Below are positions 43,615 to 56,224 of a stretch of DNA of 64,000 bases, one piece after another. The translations under genes and the position numbers were made by a program. Under the pieces are notes generated by a model, which saw nothing but the letters and a program-made list of their open reading frames with translations, had not been told where the DNA came from and searched no databases. Position 1 is the stretch's first letter. Each line of letters starts with the position of its first letter. This DNA is from Ephydatia muelleri (lineage: Eukaryota; Porifera; Demospongiae; Spongillida; Spongillidae): NCBI GenBank assembly GCA_013339895.1, contig JABACO010000007.1, positions 6,153,175-6,217,174 on the forward strand, written 5' to 3'.

Positions 43615-45085
43615 CACTTGCACCGAGCCTGCATTTATCGCGAACTATATATGTATACTACTGCATTTTTTCCTAGTCAATGTACAGTTTTGGACCCGCT
43701 ACATAGTTTTGCTGTTGTTTTTGTTATTTTTAATATAGTGGCTGAACAACGTAATTATCACACGGATTTGGGGTAAAACAGCGACCAAACTATTATCGTA
43801 CCCAGACCCAAACGTACGTACTAAGCATTGTTTCTCATGATGAAGAATATAAATTCCATGTCTCGAGCTGAGGTTTTGATCTCATCACCCATTAAATTTG
43901 TAAGAAATGGGACAGTTTCCTCGAAAATGATTCCATGTTTATGATATAGGATATAAAGATATAAAAATGCCTTACGCTTGAATCGCTAGAACTTCCGTAT
44001 ACCGTTAAAGCTCTATTTTCACCACATCATACCACACCTTTTCTTAATGGGAATAATGATTTTGTCTCTATCAATATTAGTTCCGACGTTATGATACTCC
44101 ACGATGTTCAAAACGACCACATCTTCAATTAGCTTGTCTCTATTGAAAATTTCTGTTCGTTGATTTTACCCTATCCGTAACGGAGATATAGCTGTGCAAA
44201 GTTAATGCATAGTTCCCGCTAGATTCGCCCCATCATTGCATGCATGCAACCCACTCCCTATCAGGACAATTTCTTTGCACCGCCCATTATCCACCCATTC
44301 TCCAAGCCAGCCGTTCGCAACAGAGTTTTGCCTCTCCCAAGCAATGAGTTTATGCGGTCGAGGTAGATTGACTTCTCACTTCGCAAGACGATCGTATCAA
44401 ATTAATGGATATCTAAGTGACCGAATAGAAGCTAGCGTCACATTCCTCAGCCTCACATTCCAGCGGTTAGATCGTTATTTTGATAATGACCGGCCATAAT
44501 CTAGTTATGAATAAAATTGATGTTCATCTTTTTTTTTTAAGTAACAAATTCTAGACATAGTGATTTATCGAGCGTTTATTACCTTGGAATTGCAATTTGT
44601 ATATCAGTCATTTTCAACCTTCATGTCTTACATATGCAAAATCACCACAAGATGGCTGACTATCTCACTCAAGGAAGGGGTGTGGTTAAAACCAGCGGTA
44701 CCCTGAAGTAGAGTAGGTACACTTGTGTACTGCTGGTATATAGCCTCGCATGGTACACAGTATGCAAGTTGTCTATCACTACAGCCATGCCCTCACCTTA
44801 GATATTAAAAATCACCAAGCACATTAGCACGTTCGCACATCAGCAAAAATAACTCAACTCACCTGGAATTTGTAGACACTGTTAGTTTTCGTAGCAAACC
44901 TTATCGATTTTTGCCGCTTGCTATTTAGTGAGCTTCCACTGTCCAACTTGGATATCAATTCAATTAGCTTAGGCTAGTGAATGTCATTAGATGGTAACCG
45001 GCTAATATGTAACGAAAACTAATAGTTTCTGCAATTTCCAGGTGAATTTAGTAATTTTTTCTGACGTGCGATGTGCGAGCCGCTA
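43615..45085. other. No supportable gene
   Basis: AT-rich sequence. The frame at 44236-44499 is unrecognised and lacks coding features. Confidence 0.5.
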
Positions 45086-45090
45086 CTTTT

Positions 45091-45091
<1 letters not shown>

Positions 45092-45126
<35 letters not shown>
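45092..45126. repeat. C homopolymer, 35 bp
   Basis: Uninterrupted C run abutting the GPCR fragment. Confidence 0.97.
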
Positions 45127-45127
<1 letters not shown>

Positions 45128-45129
45128 AA

Positions 45130-45344
45130 CCCAATTCCTGCCAAAACTCCGTTTGCGTCCCATTCCTAATCGCGACGTTCATCGCTGGCATTGTGGTGAA
45201 CGTTTTCTTCACCGTCGTCGTGAGACCCTTCACCAGCGCGACTTGGTCTGAATATGCTTCTCGCCGTTCTCCACATCATCATTGGGTTAGTGCCTCACCC
45301 ATCTCATCTCACTGATCACGGGATTTGGGTGTTTGGAATGCCAG
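45130..45344 (+). pseudogene. GPCR fragment (fourth family member)
   Basis: Plus-strand reading FLIATFIAGIVVNVFFTVVV matches TM1 of the receptor at 17406-18434. After a small deletion it continues with the LHQRDL/LNMLLAVLHII region in shifted frames and ends at GGAATGCC (45342). The end coincides with the CCGG position used by Ginger in copy A; here it reads CCAG and is followed by an element end. Confidence 0.88.
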
Positions 45345-45430
45345 TGTTATAGGCATTACGGTCCGAGTCAATTCTCGGTCCGTATTCCCTACCCCCCGCC
45401 CCGCCCCCATAGCACGGACCGTACTTCCTA
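45345..45430. mobile_element. Left end of a small Ginger-like element in a GPCR fragment
   Basis: TGTTATAGGCATTACGGTCC followed by CGGTCCGTATTCCCTA modules; complements the right end at 33410-33426 (GGTAATCCCTGTAACA). The preceding CCAG is a CpG-decayed CCGG. The right end was not found. Confidence 0.55.
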
Positions 45431-46385
45431 GCTGCACGTTTCGTCAGTTTTCTTGACTCCGGTTGTTCTTCCGAGGGGACAAGTACAGTGGCACTGCTCT
45501 CTTGATTCGAGAGGCCTCCGACGTGGGCTAAATGCTGTGTTTACGATCAATGCAAATACTTGTTTTATTATTATAACTATACATATTGAGCATGTTTTAA
45601 CTTTTAAATACCTTCACGTGCACCTATAGCTAGCTTGGTCACATTATCAAATGTCTTTACTGATTTAGTTCTTTATAGGTGCGTTGCAGGACGATACGCT
45701 TATTCCACAGGCGGATAGTAAATTGTTCAGATTCGAAGGTTTCAGTTATGTTTCTCAGTTAAGATTCGAATGTTCCAGTTGCACTCCTAATGTAGAAGTA
45801 CTGATACTTTAACACCTGTTTGAAGTCGTGCGAATGTACGAGACAATCTAATATTACCCAACTGTATTCCAATTTTATTACACAACTATCAAGCATTACA
45901 ATAAACAGCATACACACACAGGCTAAACTAAAAAACACTAGATGAATGAGTCTACTGACTGAAGCTGCATTGCCCCTCTGCACTGCCACAGAAAGCCTCT
46001 GCAGCAGGAATGTGGAGGGTGACTTCTGCTCACTGGTTGAAGCACAAAGGCTGTGACCAAGTTCTATGGTGTTGTCTCAATGACATTAGGAATGAATCAA
46101 GAAAATGTTAAAGATGTGCAGGTTCAGACAATATGTGGACAAATCACCTGTAAAAAAATATTTGATAAAACAATTAAAATATTACCTTATCTGCTTGGAT
46201 TCTATAACAGTGATATCACTGTCTGTTTTTATACAATTAAGATGCAGCATCGTGAATGCATGTCACATATAAAACCATTAGACATACTGTACATCAGAAG
46301 TGGGATGAGGTTGAGGCTTGCACTATCTGTTATTTGCTTCAGACTTGCAAACAAATGAACAAAAAGTAGAAATGAACACAAATGA
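45431..46385. other. No supportable gene
   Basis: Frames at 45759-45989 and 46053-46358 have no recognised content. Confidence 0.45.
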
Positions 46386-46389
46386 TACA

Positions 46390-47490
46390 AATCTGATAGT
46401 GTTAGGTCCCCAAGTACCACTATCCTGTAGCATGTCGCAAGCACGTTTTACCTCCAAATACCTTTGAATCATTTTACTAGAATACTCCCTCGCCATTTCA
46501 CCATCTACCACCAGCTTTTCAGCAGCAATGGAATCTGCTTTTAAGCTCCAACTTGTGAACTATCAATGCAAGGTCTTGCGTTAGTATGTTGCTTTTCTTA
46601 ACGTGACTAATTGCTGCACTCAAAGCAACTACAGGCTCCTTAACTCCTTTTGTGTCTAGGGAATGACCTACAGCTTTATGAAAAATTAATGTGAGCAATG
46701 CCTGTAAGTCTAAGAACACCACCTTCAGCTAGCACACGTCTGACTTTGTCCATGATAGTTGGACCATCTGCAGTCAAACAAAATGCTTCAACACCACATG
46801 ACTGCAATATATTTCTTAGAAATGTTACCACTGTGTGTGCATCCTCTTGCACAACTTCATCCGTCTCATCCAACAGTACTTCTAATGCAGATGCTGCAAG
46901 GGTGACGGATCTCATCTTAAAGTCTTCAGTAATTCAGTGAGCTGTTACACCAAAGAAACCTTTCTGGTCCAATCTTGACCAACAATCAATGGTTGTTGAT
47001 ATCAAGAGCTGGCCTTGGATGTTCATTGGACATTCCAACTTCATACTTTTCATTACAGCCTGTTTCTTTTCAGTGTACTCTGCAACTGAGCGTTTATCAT
47101 GGCCTGACTGGGTAAGGAGAATCTTGGACCCATGGCAGCACAAAACTTCTTAAATCCAGAACTCTGTTACAGATTAACTGGCCGCATATCTTTACTAATG
47201 AATTTGCATAAAGCTGAAAACTTGGCTTTCCACGTTGTTGAGTCTGTGTCATAAGGTTTTTGAAACGCTTAGAGTGTCACATTTTTGTTTAATAGATGCT
47301 GCAGTCTCAGTTAGTCTAAAGAGTCCACGTTGCTAATTAATGCCATGCTTTGCACTTAAATGATTGATCATAGTTCCAGTGCCAGCAGAAGTATGGTGTA
47401 ATTTTGCCTTGCACTGCTCACTAGTGACACAACAATGTGTGATACGTTTCACAACTTTCCCCGTTTCATCCACAACGGCGACGAAGTGTT
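46390..47490 (-). pseudogene. hAT transposase, N-terminal part with BED finger (second copy)
   Basis: On the minus strand, 47475-47340 reads DETGKVVKRI, then C..C...HHTSAGT..MINHLSAKHG, a BED zinc finger. 47143-46934 reads ISTTIDCWSRLDQKGFFGVT, the first catalytic-Asp region of hAT enzymes. 46915-46519 reads AFCLTADGPTIMDKVRRVL and KAVGHSLDTKGVKEPVVAL. The part below 46900 is about 90% identical to 10450-10898. Stops and shifts break it in several places. The C-terminal dimerisation region is not present here but is in the other copy. Confidence 0.85.
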
Positions 47491-48000
47491 ATTCCAAGAC
47501 CTACATGGACGAGGTTGTGATGACATACTGTAACTGTAACAACCAGCATAGATGGACACAACATTATTGCACACGCATGGGGAGAGACAAAGGCTTCGTG
47601 TGAATTCATTCCACAACCATTCCAGGAAGACCTCCAAACAAACGCTGATGGAGGGAAATGCTTGACGAAGAGATAGGACATAGTGAAGTTTTCAACAAAA
47701 CAGTCAAACTATTTAAAGTGGCAGAAACATACTTCGATGCGGTTTCTATTATTGACATAAATAATCATATGAGACAAGGAGGATTGGCAATTAGAAACAG
47801 CATGCATGGCGAGCACAGTCCTGGATCGGAGTAGTCGTGCATGCGATTTCAACGATCCTTGAAACTGATGCACACCTTCTTTATAAACCCTCGAGGCTCT
47901 AAAATAAGCCATTCGGACTTTACTGCATGCATGAAGTTGTTGCTAAACGCCTGCTGATTCGCAGAGACCTGGCACAAATACTGAAAACTCAGGTCATGAA
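47491..48000. other. No feature
   Basis: Nothing recognised between the hAT remnant and duplication copy B. Confidence 0.4.
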
Positions 48001-51000
48001 CTCAGTAAGAAATGCTATGCTATCATGCTATCTGCAAATATCATATATTCTTATTAGAAGTGTATTCATTCCGTTTGTAGCTACAGGTATGTAAATAATC
48101 AGCCACATCATTGGGATCCGTTTATGTAGTGCATGTGTTTGAATATCATTTTAGTTTTGTGACTTAAGTCACATTTCTAGGTTACAATTCCTTGGTCAAT
48201 CTATGGCTAAGAAGTTCGATAGAAACACCAGCGGAAAGCTTATGGCGACCATGCACGTGTAAAAATGTAAATTTCCGTCCAAGCATTCATACATGCATTC
48301 ATGTGCGCATTATCGTCACATTAGCGCCACCATGCAAGTGGTGTGGTGTATCCCTTGATGTTTTAGGTAGTACTCGTATATAGTTTCTTTTGCACGCCAT
48401 GAAGCCCACTCAAATGCCAAACAGAAGATTATAAGGTGAATGGAGACGGATGCTTTGATGCGGGAGAATATAGGTTACATTCGAGCCATTTACAAATGAA
48501 TCATCCGAAGGACATTTAGAATGCTGCATTTGGCCAAATTGAACTAATAATAGCTCAGCATGCTTTAAGCTCATGTGTATTATAAGGTTGACGTTCATGC
48601 ATGGTTCAGAGGTGTTATTTCAAACAAATGAGTTAAGGATTCAGTGTGCATCAGATGTACCTGACATGTTTCAGCATCAAAAAGTACCAGAAATGTTTTC
48701 CATTAGCCAATGCAATCTTAAGGCACTTAGTGCCAATTAAGTACATACACGTATGACAGACCGTATATATGTTGCATGAGACAAGTGCGTATGTTCGAGC
48801 AAGTCTCTTATTTGCCATGGTTAGGGCGTCAAGTCTGTTCCTGAGGGTATCTAGGTTAAAGTGGAGAAGCTAGTGCTGTGATGACTGCATGGCTCCACTC
48901 CTTAATCACGCATCAAATGTTCAGCACCAATATTTGCGTTTGATATGTTTTGTATTACGTATTTTTCGGTGTGCGTATGCATGTCCATTTTGATGAGTAG
49001 AAAAATATTTTACCCACAAGAAGTGTAGGGTATAAATACAGAGCCCTTCAATTGTACCACTCTTCAACCACAGATGCCATAGAAACATCGGCAAAGACAA
49101 AGCAGCAGTAAGGTCAGATAAAGTATAGAATTCCGACAAACCTATAACTGCATGCAGCTGTTCCTCTACTGAATTAATTACACATCCCAAAATAGGTAGC
49201 TGTCTCGTTCACCTTGCATGGTGTGTTTGTTTGCAAGCATGGAAAGCAACACAATGCACCTCAATTATGTCCACGGCAAAATATTGATCATACCGTTATC
49301 AAGGGTTAGACAGATTCAAAGCCATCCTGGCGACAATAGTGCATAATCAGCAAAGACAACATAAGAGACAAAACACAGAGTGAGGTGGTGAAAGTGAGGT
49401 GGTGAAAGGGAGCTGGGGAGGGTGGGGGGATGCAATGGGAATCAATAAACTCACATTCACTGTCACAGAACCCAAAATCTCAGACAACTTATACAACACA
49501 GAAGATGTCTAATGATGTGTGTACACCACTAAAGGACATGCAGATTTTCAAGCTCTCCTCAAACAACTTTAGCACAACCCAATAATAAATCACAGTATTT
49601 TAAAGCCACAATAACTGCAATCCTGCTCTGGAGAAGGGGTAATACTATTGGCAGCTCCCCACTGATGTCTTTATATGTTTGGGGCACACACAGAGTCACA
49701 TATCTGCATGCTTGATCTTACTTTTCCCGCACCAAGGTAAAGCTTACTAAACCTTCATGTGCAACACATACTTGCTGGTCCAGCCTGCTCTTGAAATAAT
49801 GGAGGGCCACTGCACAATGGTCATTCGTTACTATCTGGATCCCTTCTACAAAGTAATGTAATGATAAAAGGGAAGGTGTCCATGCAGTGATGGCTTGAAT
49901 AAAGTGATTAGGCAGTCCAGAATGGACATAGCCACCATGTCTAGTGCCAGGCAAATTGGAGACAGTTACAGTATAGTATTAGCTTGTGCCACAAGGAAGT
50001 CACCAAAATGTATCCTTCAACCTTAGTTCGGCACTGTCAGCTTCATAATCACCGGAGTACTCTACTCCGTAACGCAGCCAAAGCCGGTATAGATCCTCAT
50101 TTAAATATACACGTACGACATTTGCATATAATTCTCTAAGACTTATTAATTATAATTGTTGGGTGATACACAAATCAAAGAAGCAAAAGTGGCTATATAG
50201 GATAGAATAGTGCAAGAATAAGACCTGTATTTAGCATACATGAAGATATAACTAGAGAATGAAATAACAATACTGAGAAAGTACCATCTTTTCATGCGCT
50301 ACCGCTTGTTCTGTCTGGAAATGATCAAGCTTCAACCGGTAATCATTAAATTCAGCAATCGGTACGTATCCTATATCACAAGGAGGGGTTGGCAATGTAA
50401 GGTACCGATTCTTATTGAACAAACTGATAGGCGTATTGTCCAGCTAGAATATGCACTGAATTTTTTTTTTTTTTTTAATGCGGCAAGCTATTTTGGTTCG
50501 ACTGGCGGCAGCAGCAGCACACTAGTTTCCTGCCCATTGCGACGAGGCACGCCTTCACGTTCCTGTTCCTCATCAGGACGAGGCCATCTGCAATGGGAAT
50601 GAGATAGTGCAAGATGCCGGAGAGCACAGCAAAGGTGGAGACCTGTTCGAGGGAGGTGTCGATTTGTATAAAGATCCTCACGGTGAAGTAGAGTTGCAGT
50701 GGAGTTGTTAGGATGACAAGCGAAACGAGAAGCAGAACCCCTGTCACCACCGGCTGCAACGAAGCGGATGACGAATCTGGGGACTTTACGGTGGTGTTGG
50801 TGCTGTGCGCGTGCTCCAATGATCCGCACGTGAGTCGCAATGATCGGCGCATCTTCATGGCTTTGCGGAAAATGATGGCGTACAGGATGGAGGGTATACC
50901 CACGCCGAACAGGGCGATAACGGACAAAGACGCCATGGCGAAAGCGTAGCAACCTGCCGTCTTGCACTGTATCTGGATGAAACAGCTGTGAAAGCTATGG

Positions 51001-51069
51001 TCGAAGTTGTAGCAGCCAATCTCGGTGTCCAAGTTGAATACAAGAGTAAGCATCAAACTGAACAGCGTG

Positions 51070-52785
51070 CACGGCGCGACAGTGTACCGTATGCAGCCTT
51101 GTATATTGCACCCATACTAATCGATACTCGTCTGCACTCGACACGTGGGCAGTTTTTCATACGTCACGAATGCGGCGCCTGTATACGTCTCAGAACGAAC
51201 ACTTCGCTTATACGTATGATATCGCGGTCTGCATATGGATTCAGTATATTCGTCATCACCTGTCTGCATACTTCAGATGAACGCGTGCAGACTCTGTACA
51301 CGTCATGTATTCGAATCGTTTCAAATCCATTTTCTGTTCTGCATACTTGAAGGCTAGTGCTTAAACCCTGAACCACGCCAGTCAGAATTTAACGGCAAAA
51401 TTTAATCAAATTACAGCTGAAATACAACTTGGTCAAAAAATAAACAGGTATAGTTCCAAGCTGGCGATCAAAGTCTCCATCACATTCTGGATTTTCCTGA
51501 TGTAGTTAGAAGGGCACTCTCCGCCTAGCAGAGGCCTCTTGGAAGGCGAGCACGAGCCTCTACTACTCTCGCGGCGCTTGTCGAAGGTTTCCTTACAAGC
51601 ACACGCTAAAATATTACAGAGGTTATGCACAAAGAACTCAGCATTTACTTACTCTCTGACCGCGGTGGTAGCTAGCTTATGCTTCACAATGCTATCGTCG
51701 TCATCCCATTGGTTGGCCATGCAGCGAAACGTTTTCATTTGGCCGTAGTACACCCTGGCGTCGGCTCAAGAGCTGTGGTCAGACATAGCATGCCTACTGA
51801 GTAATCCACATGCACACATACAACGTACTATGCTCTTCGTAATGGCGTTCTATTGGTCGGCACTGTGTTTAAGAGAACAAACATGACGTAAGCACGTAAA
51901 CCTTTGTGACAACTTGAAACGCCGCCTCACTGCATCTACTGAATCACACACTTGTCCTGGTTTGACATAAGCAACACCGTATAGTGTACAGTGTAAACAC
52001 GCACAACTTACCAGGCCTAGACTGCTTAAGTCCGTTCGGTATGCCTTTATAACCTCCGCCTGTCACCCGCGTTGTCCGAAACTCTTTATCTTGCACAGTT
52101 GCACCTCACTGATTCGTCAGCTATATAGTGATCAAAATCAACAATCCAATTTCTCTTACGTTGGGAACGGGCTCCATTAGTACTGTCTCCACAGATAGCC
52201 CAGTAGTCCAACTTTCCTTTCCTCCTATTTCGTTGGGTACTCAACCAAGTTGCCTATTTTTGTTTCCTTTGCTCGATCGTGCGTCGTCACCTCCATTAAT
52301 GACCAACATGTGCAGAACTTAAAACCGAGCATGCGCAGAAAATGATATCAAAATTAATTTCTCAAATAGGCCTACAGGCTACACCCCGCTAGAAATAGTC
52401 ACAGATGTAGGTATCAGAAGTTTACAATGATTATAGGGATCCAATAACTTACCTGTGAGTTCGAAATAGTACGCGACTCGGTCGAGGTAATTATAGTAGC
52501 CACACTCATATATGCGTTTTCATGGGTGTGGTTAAAACGGCCTATATTCCTATTTATTGCGCACTATCGTAATTTACGGGCTAAAGTGCCGCTCGCGATA
52601 TGGGTGCGGTACGCACCCGATACTTCGCTCCAACAATACCCATCTGCACACTGCACTGGACATTGACATATCTAGGTACGAGTATGTATATCGGTCCGCA
52701 CACGTGCATGTCTGGATATGTATCTGCATACCATGGCGTGGGCAAACTCTGCATATTACTGCATACGATACTATGTCACGCAGTG
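51070..52785. mobile_element. Non-autonomous CACTA/EnSpm-like element, 1716 bp
   Basis: Termini CACGGCGCGACAG.. (51070) and ..CTATGTCACGCAGTG (52785) are inverted repeats of 27 bp with 22 matches; the right end begins CACTG in reverse. The target GTG is duplicated (51067-51069 and 52786-52788); copy A shows the empty site CAGCGTGCCGAT. CAC ends and a 3-bp target duplication are the CACTA/EnSpm signature. No transposase is visible. Short repeats such as TCTGCATA/GCATACG recur near both ends, as expected for subterminal transposase sites. Confidence 0.8.
51433..51790 (-). other. Possible captured exons inside the CACTA-like element
   Basis: Minus frame 51630-51433 (ACKETFDKRRESSRGSCSPS ... ending FIF) follows AATATTTTAG. 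Upstream, about 51790-51660, reads KTFRCMANQWDDDDSIVKHK before GTAAGT. The phase does not fit cleanly, so a two-exon captured gene piece is only a possibility. Confidence 0.2.
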
Positions 52786-53279
52786 GTGCCGATCAGAATT
52801 ACTACGGCGATGACCTTATTCGCGTGCCGCGGATATTTAAACGGATACATGATCTCTCCAAACCGGTCAATGGTGATTACCAAAATCAGAACGTAACGCA
52901 TCAGACCAATGAAGAAAATGCATGGCATTGCCTACGAGGTAGCAAGCCGGCATTCCAAACACCCAACTCCCGGTGATTAGCGAGATGAGATGGCTGAGGT
53001 TGGCGACTAACCCAATGATGATGTGCAGAACGGCGAGAAGCATATTCAGTACCAAGTCGCGCTGGTGAAGGGTCTTCTGCGATATCACGACGACAGTGAA
53101 GAAAACGTTCACCACAATGCTAGCGATGAGCGTCACAATTAGAAATGAGCCCTGGAAAGAAGTCAGTGCCGTCGAAAGCGGTGATCCGTTCGTAAACGTG
53201 CAGACATCAATGGCACTGACATTGAATCTCGTTTCGTAGTACGGCGCTGTCATAGCAAACAAAATTAGCTCCAATCAAA

Positions 53280-55170
53280 GCAAACCCTACTCGGGCAGGC
53301 TGATTTACTAGAGTCTATCCGGAAAATGCCTAAAAGCCAAAAAAATAAGAGAGCTCTTCCGGTAATGCCTTCTGCAACAATCACTATTCATTCTGTAATT
53401 GCTTTTACAGGTCAACGTGATTTGCACCCAAACAAAACAATCTTCAAAAGACACGTTCCCTAGGCCTCTATTTACCAACTAAGAGGTGCGTTTTCGCGGT
53501 TGTCCTATACATAAGGTCCCACCCCTTTCTTCTTTGCATCTATTGTTGTTCCCCAAACCATTGATTGTACGCGCGGGGAGGAGGGGAGGGGGGGGGGGGG
53601 GGGGGGAAGGGAAATAGAATACTACTCGTATGCTGTGCTGATGAAGAGAAATGCGTGTTTAGAATGAATTACTATTCCCCGCCCTATCGTACAGGTGCAG
53701 GCACATCCTAGTATTCTCTTGGACGACTTGTAGTACTTGTGGGCTTTCGTAACTCTGCATGATATTGTCCGCGATCAGCTATACATGTACAAGATTTTTA
53801 AAAATAGTTAAAATAAAATTGATGTACGAGTTGCCGTATGCACAATTTATGTAAACATTAAGGAAACAATTGCAAAAGAATACGAAATATGCTATAAAAG
53901 AATTTATACAGACCTGCATATGGGGGCCTAATGCACATGCATGTTTTTCAAGATTTCAACTTTTTTGATTTTCTAGAAGTCTGAAATGTCATCGACACAT
54001 TGTTTCTTTCGCACTGAGAATCGGAGTATCTACCATGAGTTGTAAGGCTCTGAATTCTTGATTATAACCATATATTTCAACGCTAGCGTTACATTGCCTA
54101 CTGTAAATTTATGATGTATGCGGTAGGTCCCTATCGTGGAAACAATCCCATATAGCGAGTTCAATTAAATTCTAATCTATGTACGTTATTTGCTAAATGT
54201 AGTTCTGTAATATCATTGGTGATAAATGGGAGAAGATGTGTTGATATACGGTGACAAGGCGCCAACTATCTCCACAGCACACTCTTTATGTCATTTGTAT
54301 AGAGCACTCCGGAAATATTTACTTCTACAGTGATGTTACGCCAGAGCTGAACAGAATCCAACATAACGATATGGATGCTTTTGAAACGCCTGTTATTGGA
54401 TTCGAATCTTCACATTTTTCAAATAAGAATGCACGTGATCCAGCCGTCGCAATGTCTCAATTTTGGTAACCAGTTTCGGCGCTATAACTCTGTATATAAA
54501 TATTATGCATGTAAAATAAGCTACTCTGGATTGTGTAACAATAATGTTGAAAAACAAAACTCTGTTAGACCGAGTTGAAATAAATGGAGTCTTTTACGTT
54601 TGGTTAATGAACGTGATGCTAAAAATGCTCAACAATGTTGATTCCCCTTGGAGTTACCCATTTTGGATACATCCACCGTTGCTGATAATTGTCAGTACTA
54701 TGATGATTTGAATTGCACTGGGCAACATACAATTGCTACTACAAAAGATGCAACGGGTACATGTACTGGTACCTTCTGGTAACCCTCAAGAGGTGCACAT
54801 TATGTGAGTTAAGGCAACACTGCTACTGCAATTTATTACATTAATGGTATGCTTCAACCTTTTTCTTTACTAGCCAAAAGAAAAATATTTCTCCAATCTG
54901 AACCAAATGATAAGTCATAATTCATGACTAAACAGCCCTTACACTACTGATAACATTCAAAATGTTGTTGTTGCTCTGAGCACTGATTTCGTGACAGCCT
55001 GCACTTGAAGTATAAATTGGGTCATTCAGCAGTTGCCCCTATAACTGTACCTGCATATACACGTAGTAGTGCTCATCTTGAAACACTACAACCAAAAAGT
55101 GAACAAATTGACATTTTGGCCAGCCCCATGTCCAGCATAAACTACTTCAGTCATGTCTATGTTCCAGATC
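53280..55170. other. No recognised gene
   Basis: A G run lies at 53590-53606. Between 54250 and 55120 short frames (54251-54469; ADNCQYYDDLNCTGQHTIAT near 54700; 55021-55130) look like pieces of one decayed plus-strand gene with Asn/Thr-rich content, but I do not recognise it. Confidence 0.35.
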
Positions 55171-55177
55171 ACAGGCA

Positions 55178-56224
55178 CTAACATTGTCTAATGCTTAAAT
55201 GCCAAGCAGAATTTACAGCTTTCTCCTGTTTGATGGCTTGGACGATATTCTTTGTAATCAGGGTGTGATCATCAAGGGCACCTGTTCCTTCAGCATCTGC
55301 CTCATCTTTGTCATCAAATGGGCCACTTGGTAGAGAAAAAAGTTTCTTCAAGTCCTTGTCATCAGGAAGATTCCATGCAGGGAGTAATACTTTGATCCAT
55401 CCCTTCACACCCTTCCAGAACAGGGGCTTAACCCTTCTGAAACCATCTTCAGTCAAATCCTCCTTCACCCTGGCTCTTTAGCACTGGGTAGATGATTCAT
55501 ATCAGAATTAGCTTGAATTCCCACCAGACTCAGTACTTGGAATATGTGATCCTGGCAACCATAATCAGCATTACATGATGGGACAACAGTTGGAACAGTA
55601 GCAGGGACATCAGTTGGAACAGTAGCAGGGACATCAGTTGGAACAGTAGCAGGGACATCAGTTGGAACAGTAGCAGGGACATCAGTTGGAACAGTAGCAG
55701 GGACATCAGTTGGAACAGTAGCAGGGACATCAGTTGGAACAGTAGCAGGGACATCAGTTGGAACAGTAGCAGGAACATCAGTTGGAACAGTAGCAGGGGC
55801 ATCAGTTGGAACAGTAGCAGGGACATCAGTTGGAACAGTAGCAGGGCAGCTGTAGGAACAGTAGCAGGGACATCAGTTGGAACAGTAGCAGGGCAGCTGT
55901 AGGAACAGTAGCAGGGACTGCTGTAGGAACAGTAGCAGGGACAGCTGTAGGAACAGTAGCAGGGACAGCTGTAGGAACAGTAGCAGGGACAGCTGTAGGA
56001 GCAGTAGCAGGGACAGCTGCAGGAACATTAGCAGGTACAGCTGTATGAACAGTAGCAGGGACAGCTGTAGGAACATTAGCGGGGACAGCTGTAGAAACAG
56101 TAGCAGAAACAGCTGTAGGAAACGGAGCAGGGACAGCTGTAGGAACAGTAGCAAGGATTGCAGGAGAAAGGACAGCAGTATCTGCGGCGGCAGGAGCAGC
56201 AGGTGGACAGTACAAATGCTCCAA
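55178..56224 (-). other. Minus-strand frame with octapeptide repeats, uncertain gene
   Basis: 56224-55826 reads a Pro/Val/Ala/Thr octapeptide repeat (VPTAVPAT) encoded by the 24-bp minisatellite. One-base losses near 55846 and 55894 shift the frame, after which the neighbouring frame reads VPTDVPAT units. 55468-55178 is a separate 96-codon frame (KPLFWKGVKGWIKVLLPAW, acidic centre). If real this would be a mucin- or linker-like repeat protein; the shifts argue against it. Confidence 0.3.
55575..56165. repeat. 24-bp minisatellite
   Basis: GGAACAGTAGCAGGGACATC followed by AGTT repeats about 11 times to 55850, then the variant with AGCTGTA in place of ATCAGTT repeats about 12 times to 56165. 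Confidence 0.95.

Larger units (their letters stand above)
48001..53179. repeat. Segmental duplication, copy B (interrupted by CACTA-like element)
   Basis: Matches 1-7239 after removal of the Ginger element there and of 51070-52785 here. Differences include a 12-bp tandem gain (GTGAGGTGGTGAAA) at 49380-49400, several 4-12 bp losses, and point changes, for an overall identity in the high nineties by eye. Confidence 0.95.
50475..53274 (-). pseudogene. GPCR pseudogene, copy B (split by CACTA-like element)
   Basis: 5' part 53274-52786: Met at 53274 (or 53253), N-terminus, TM1, TM2, then a 4-bp gain in TM3 (GAAAATGCATGGCA against GAATATGGCA in copy A) that shifts frame after YLVGNA. 3' part 51069-50475: TM4 to the Cys-rich tail, open throughout. 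The 1.7-kb insertion falls between TM3 and TM4 (GTG|C in ..AACAGCGTGCCGAT..). Unlike copy A it keeps the true 5' end and the Arg codon at the third loop, so its inactivation was independent. Confidence 0.92.
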
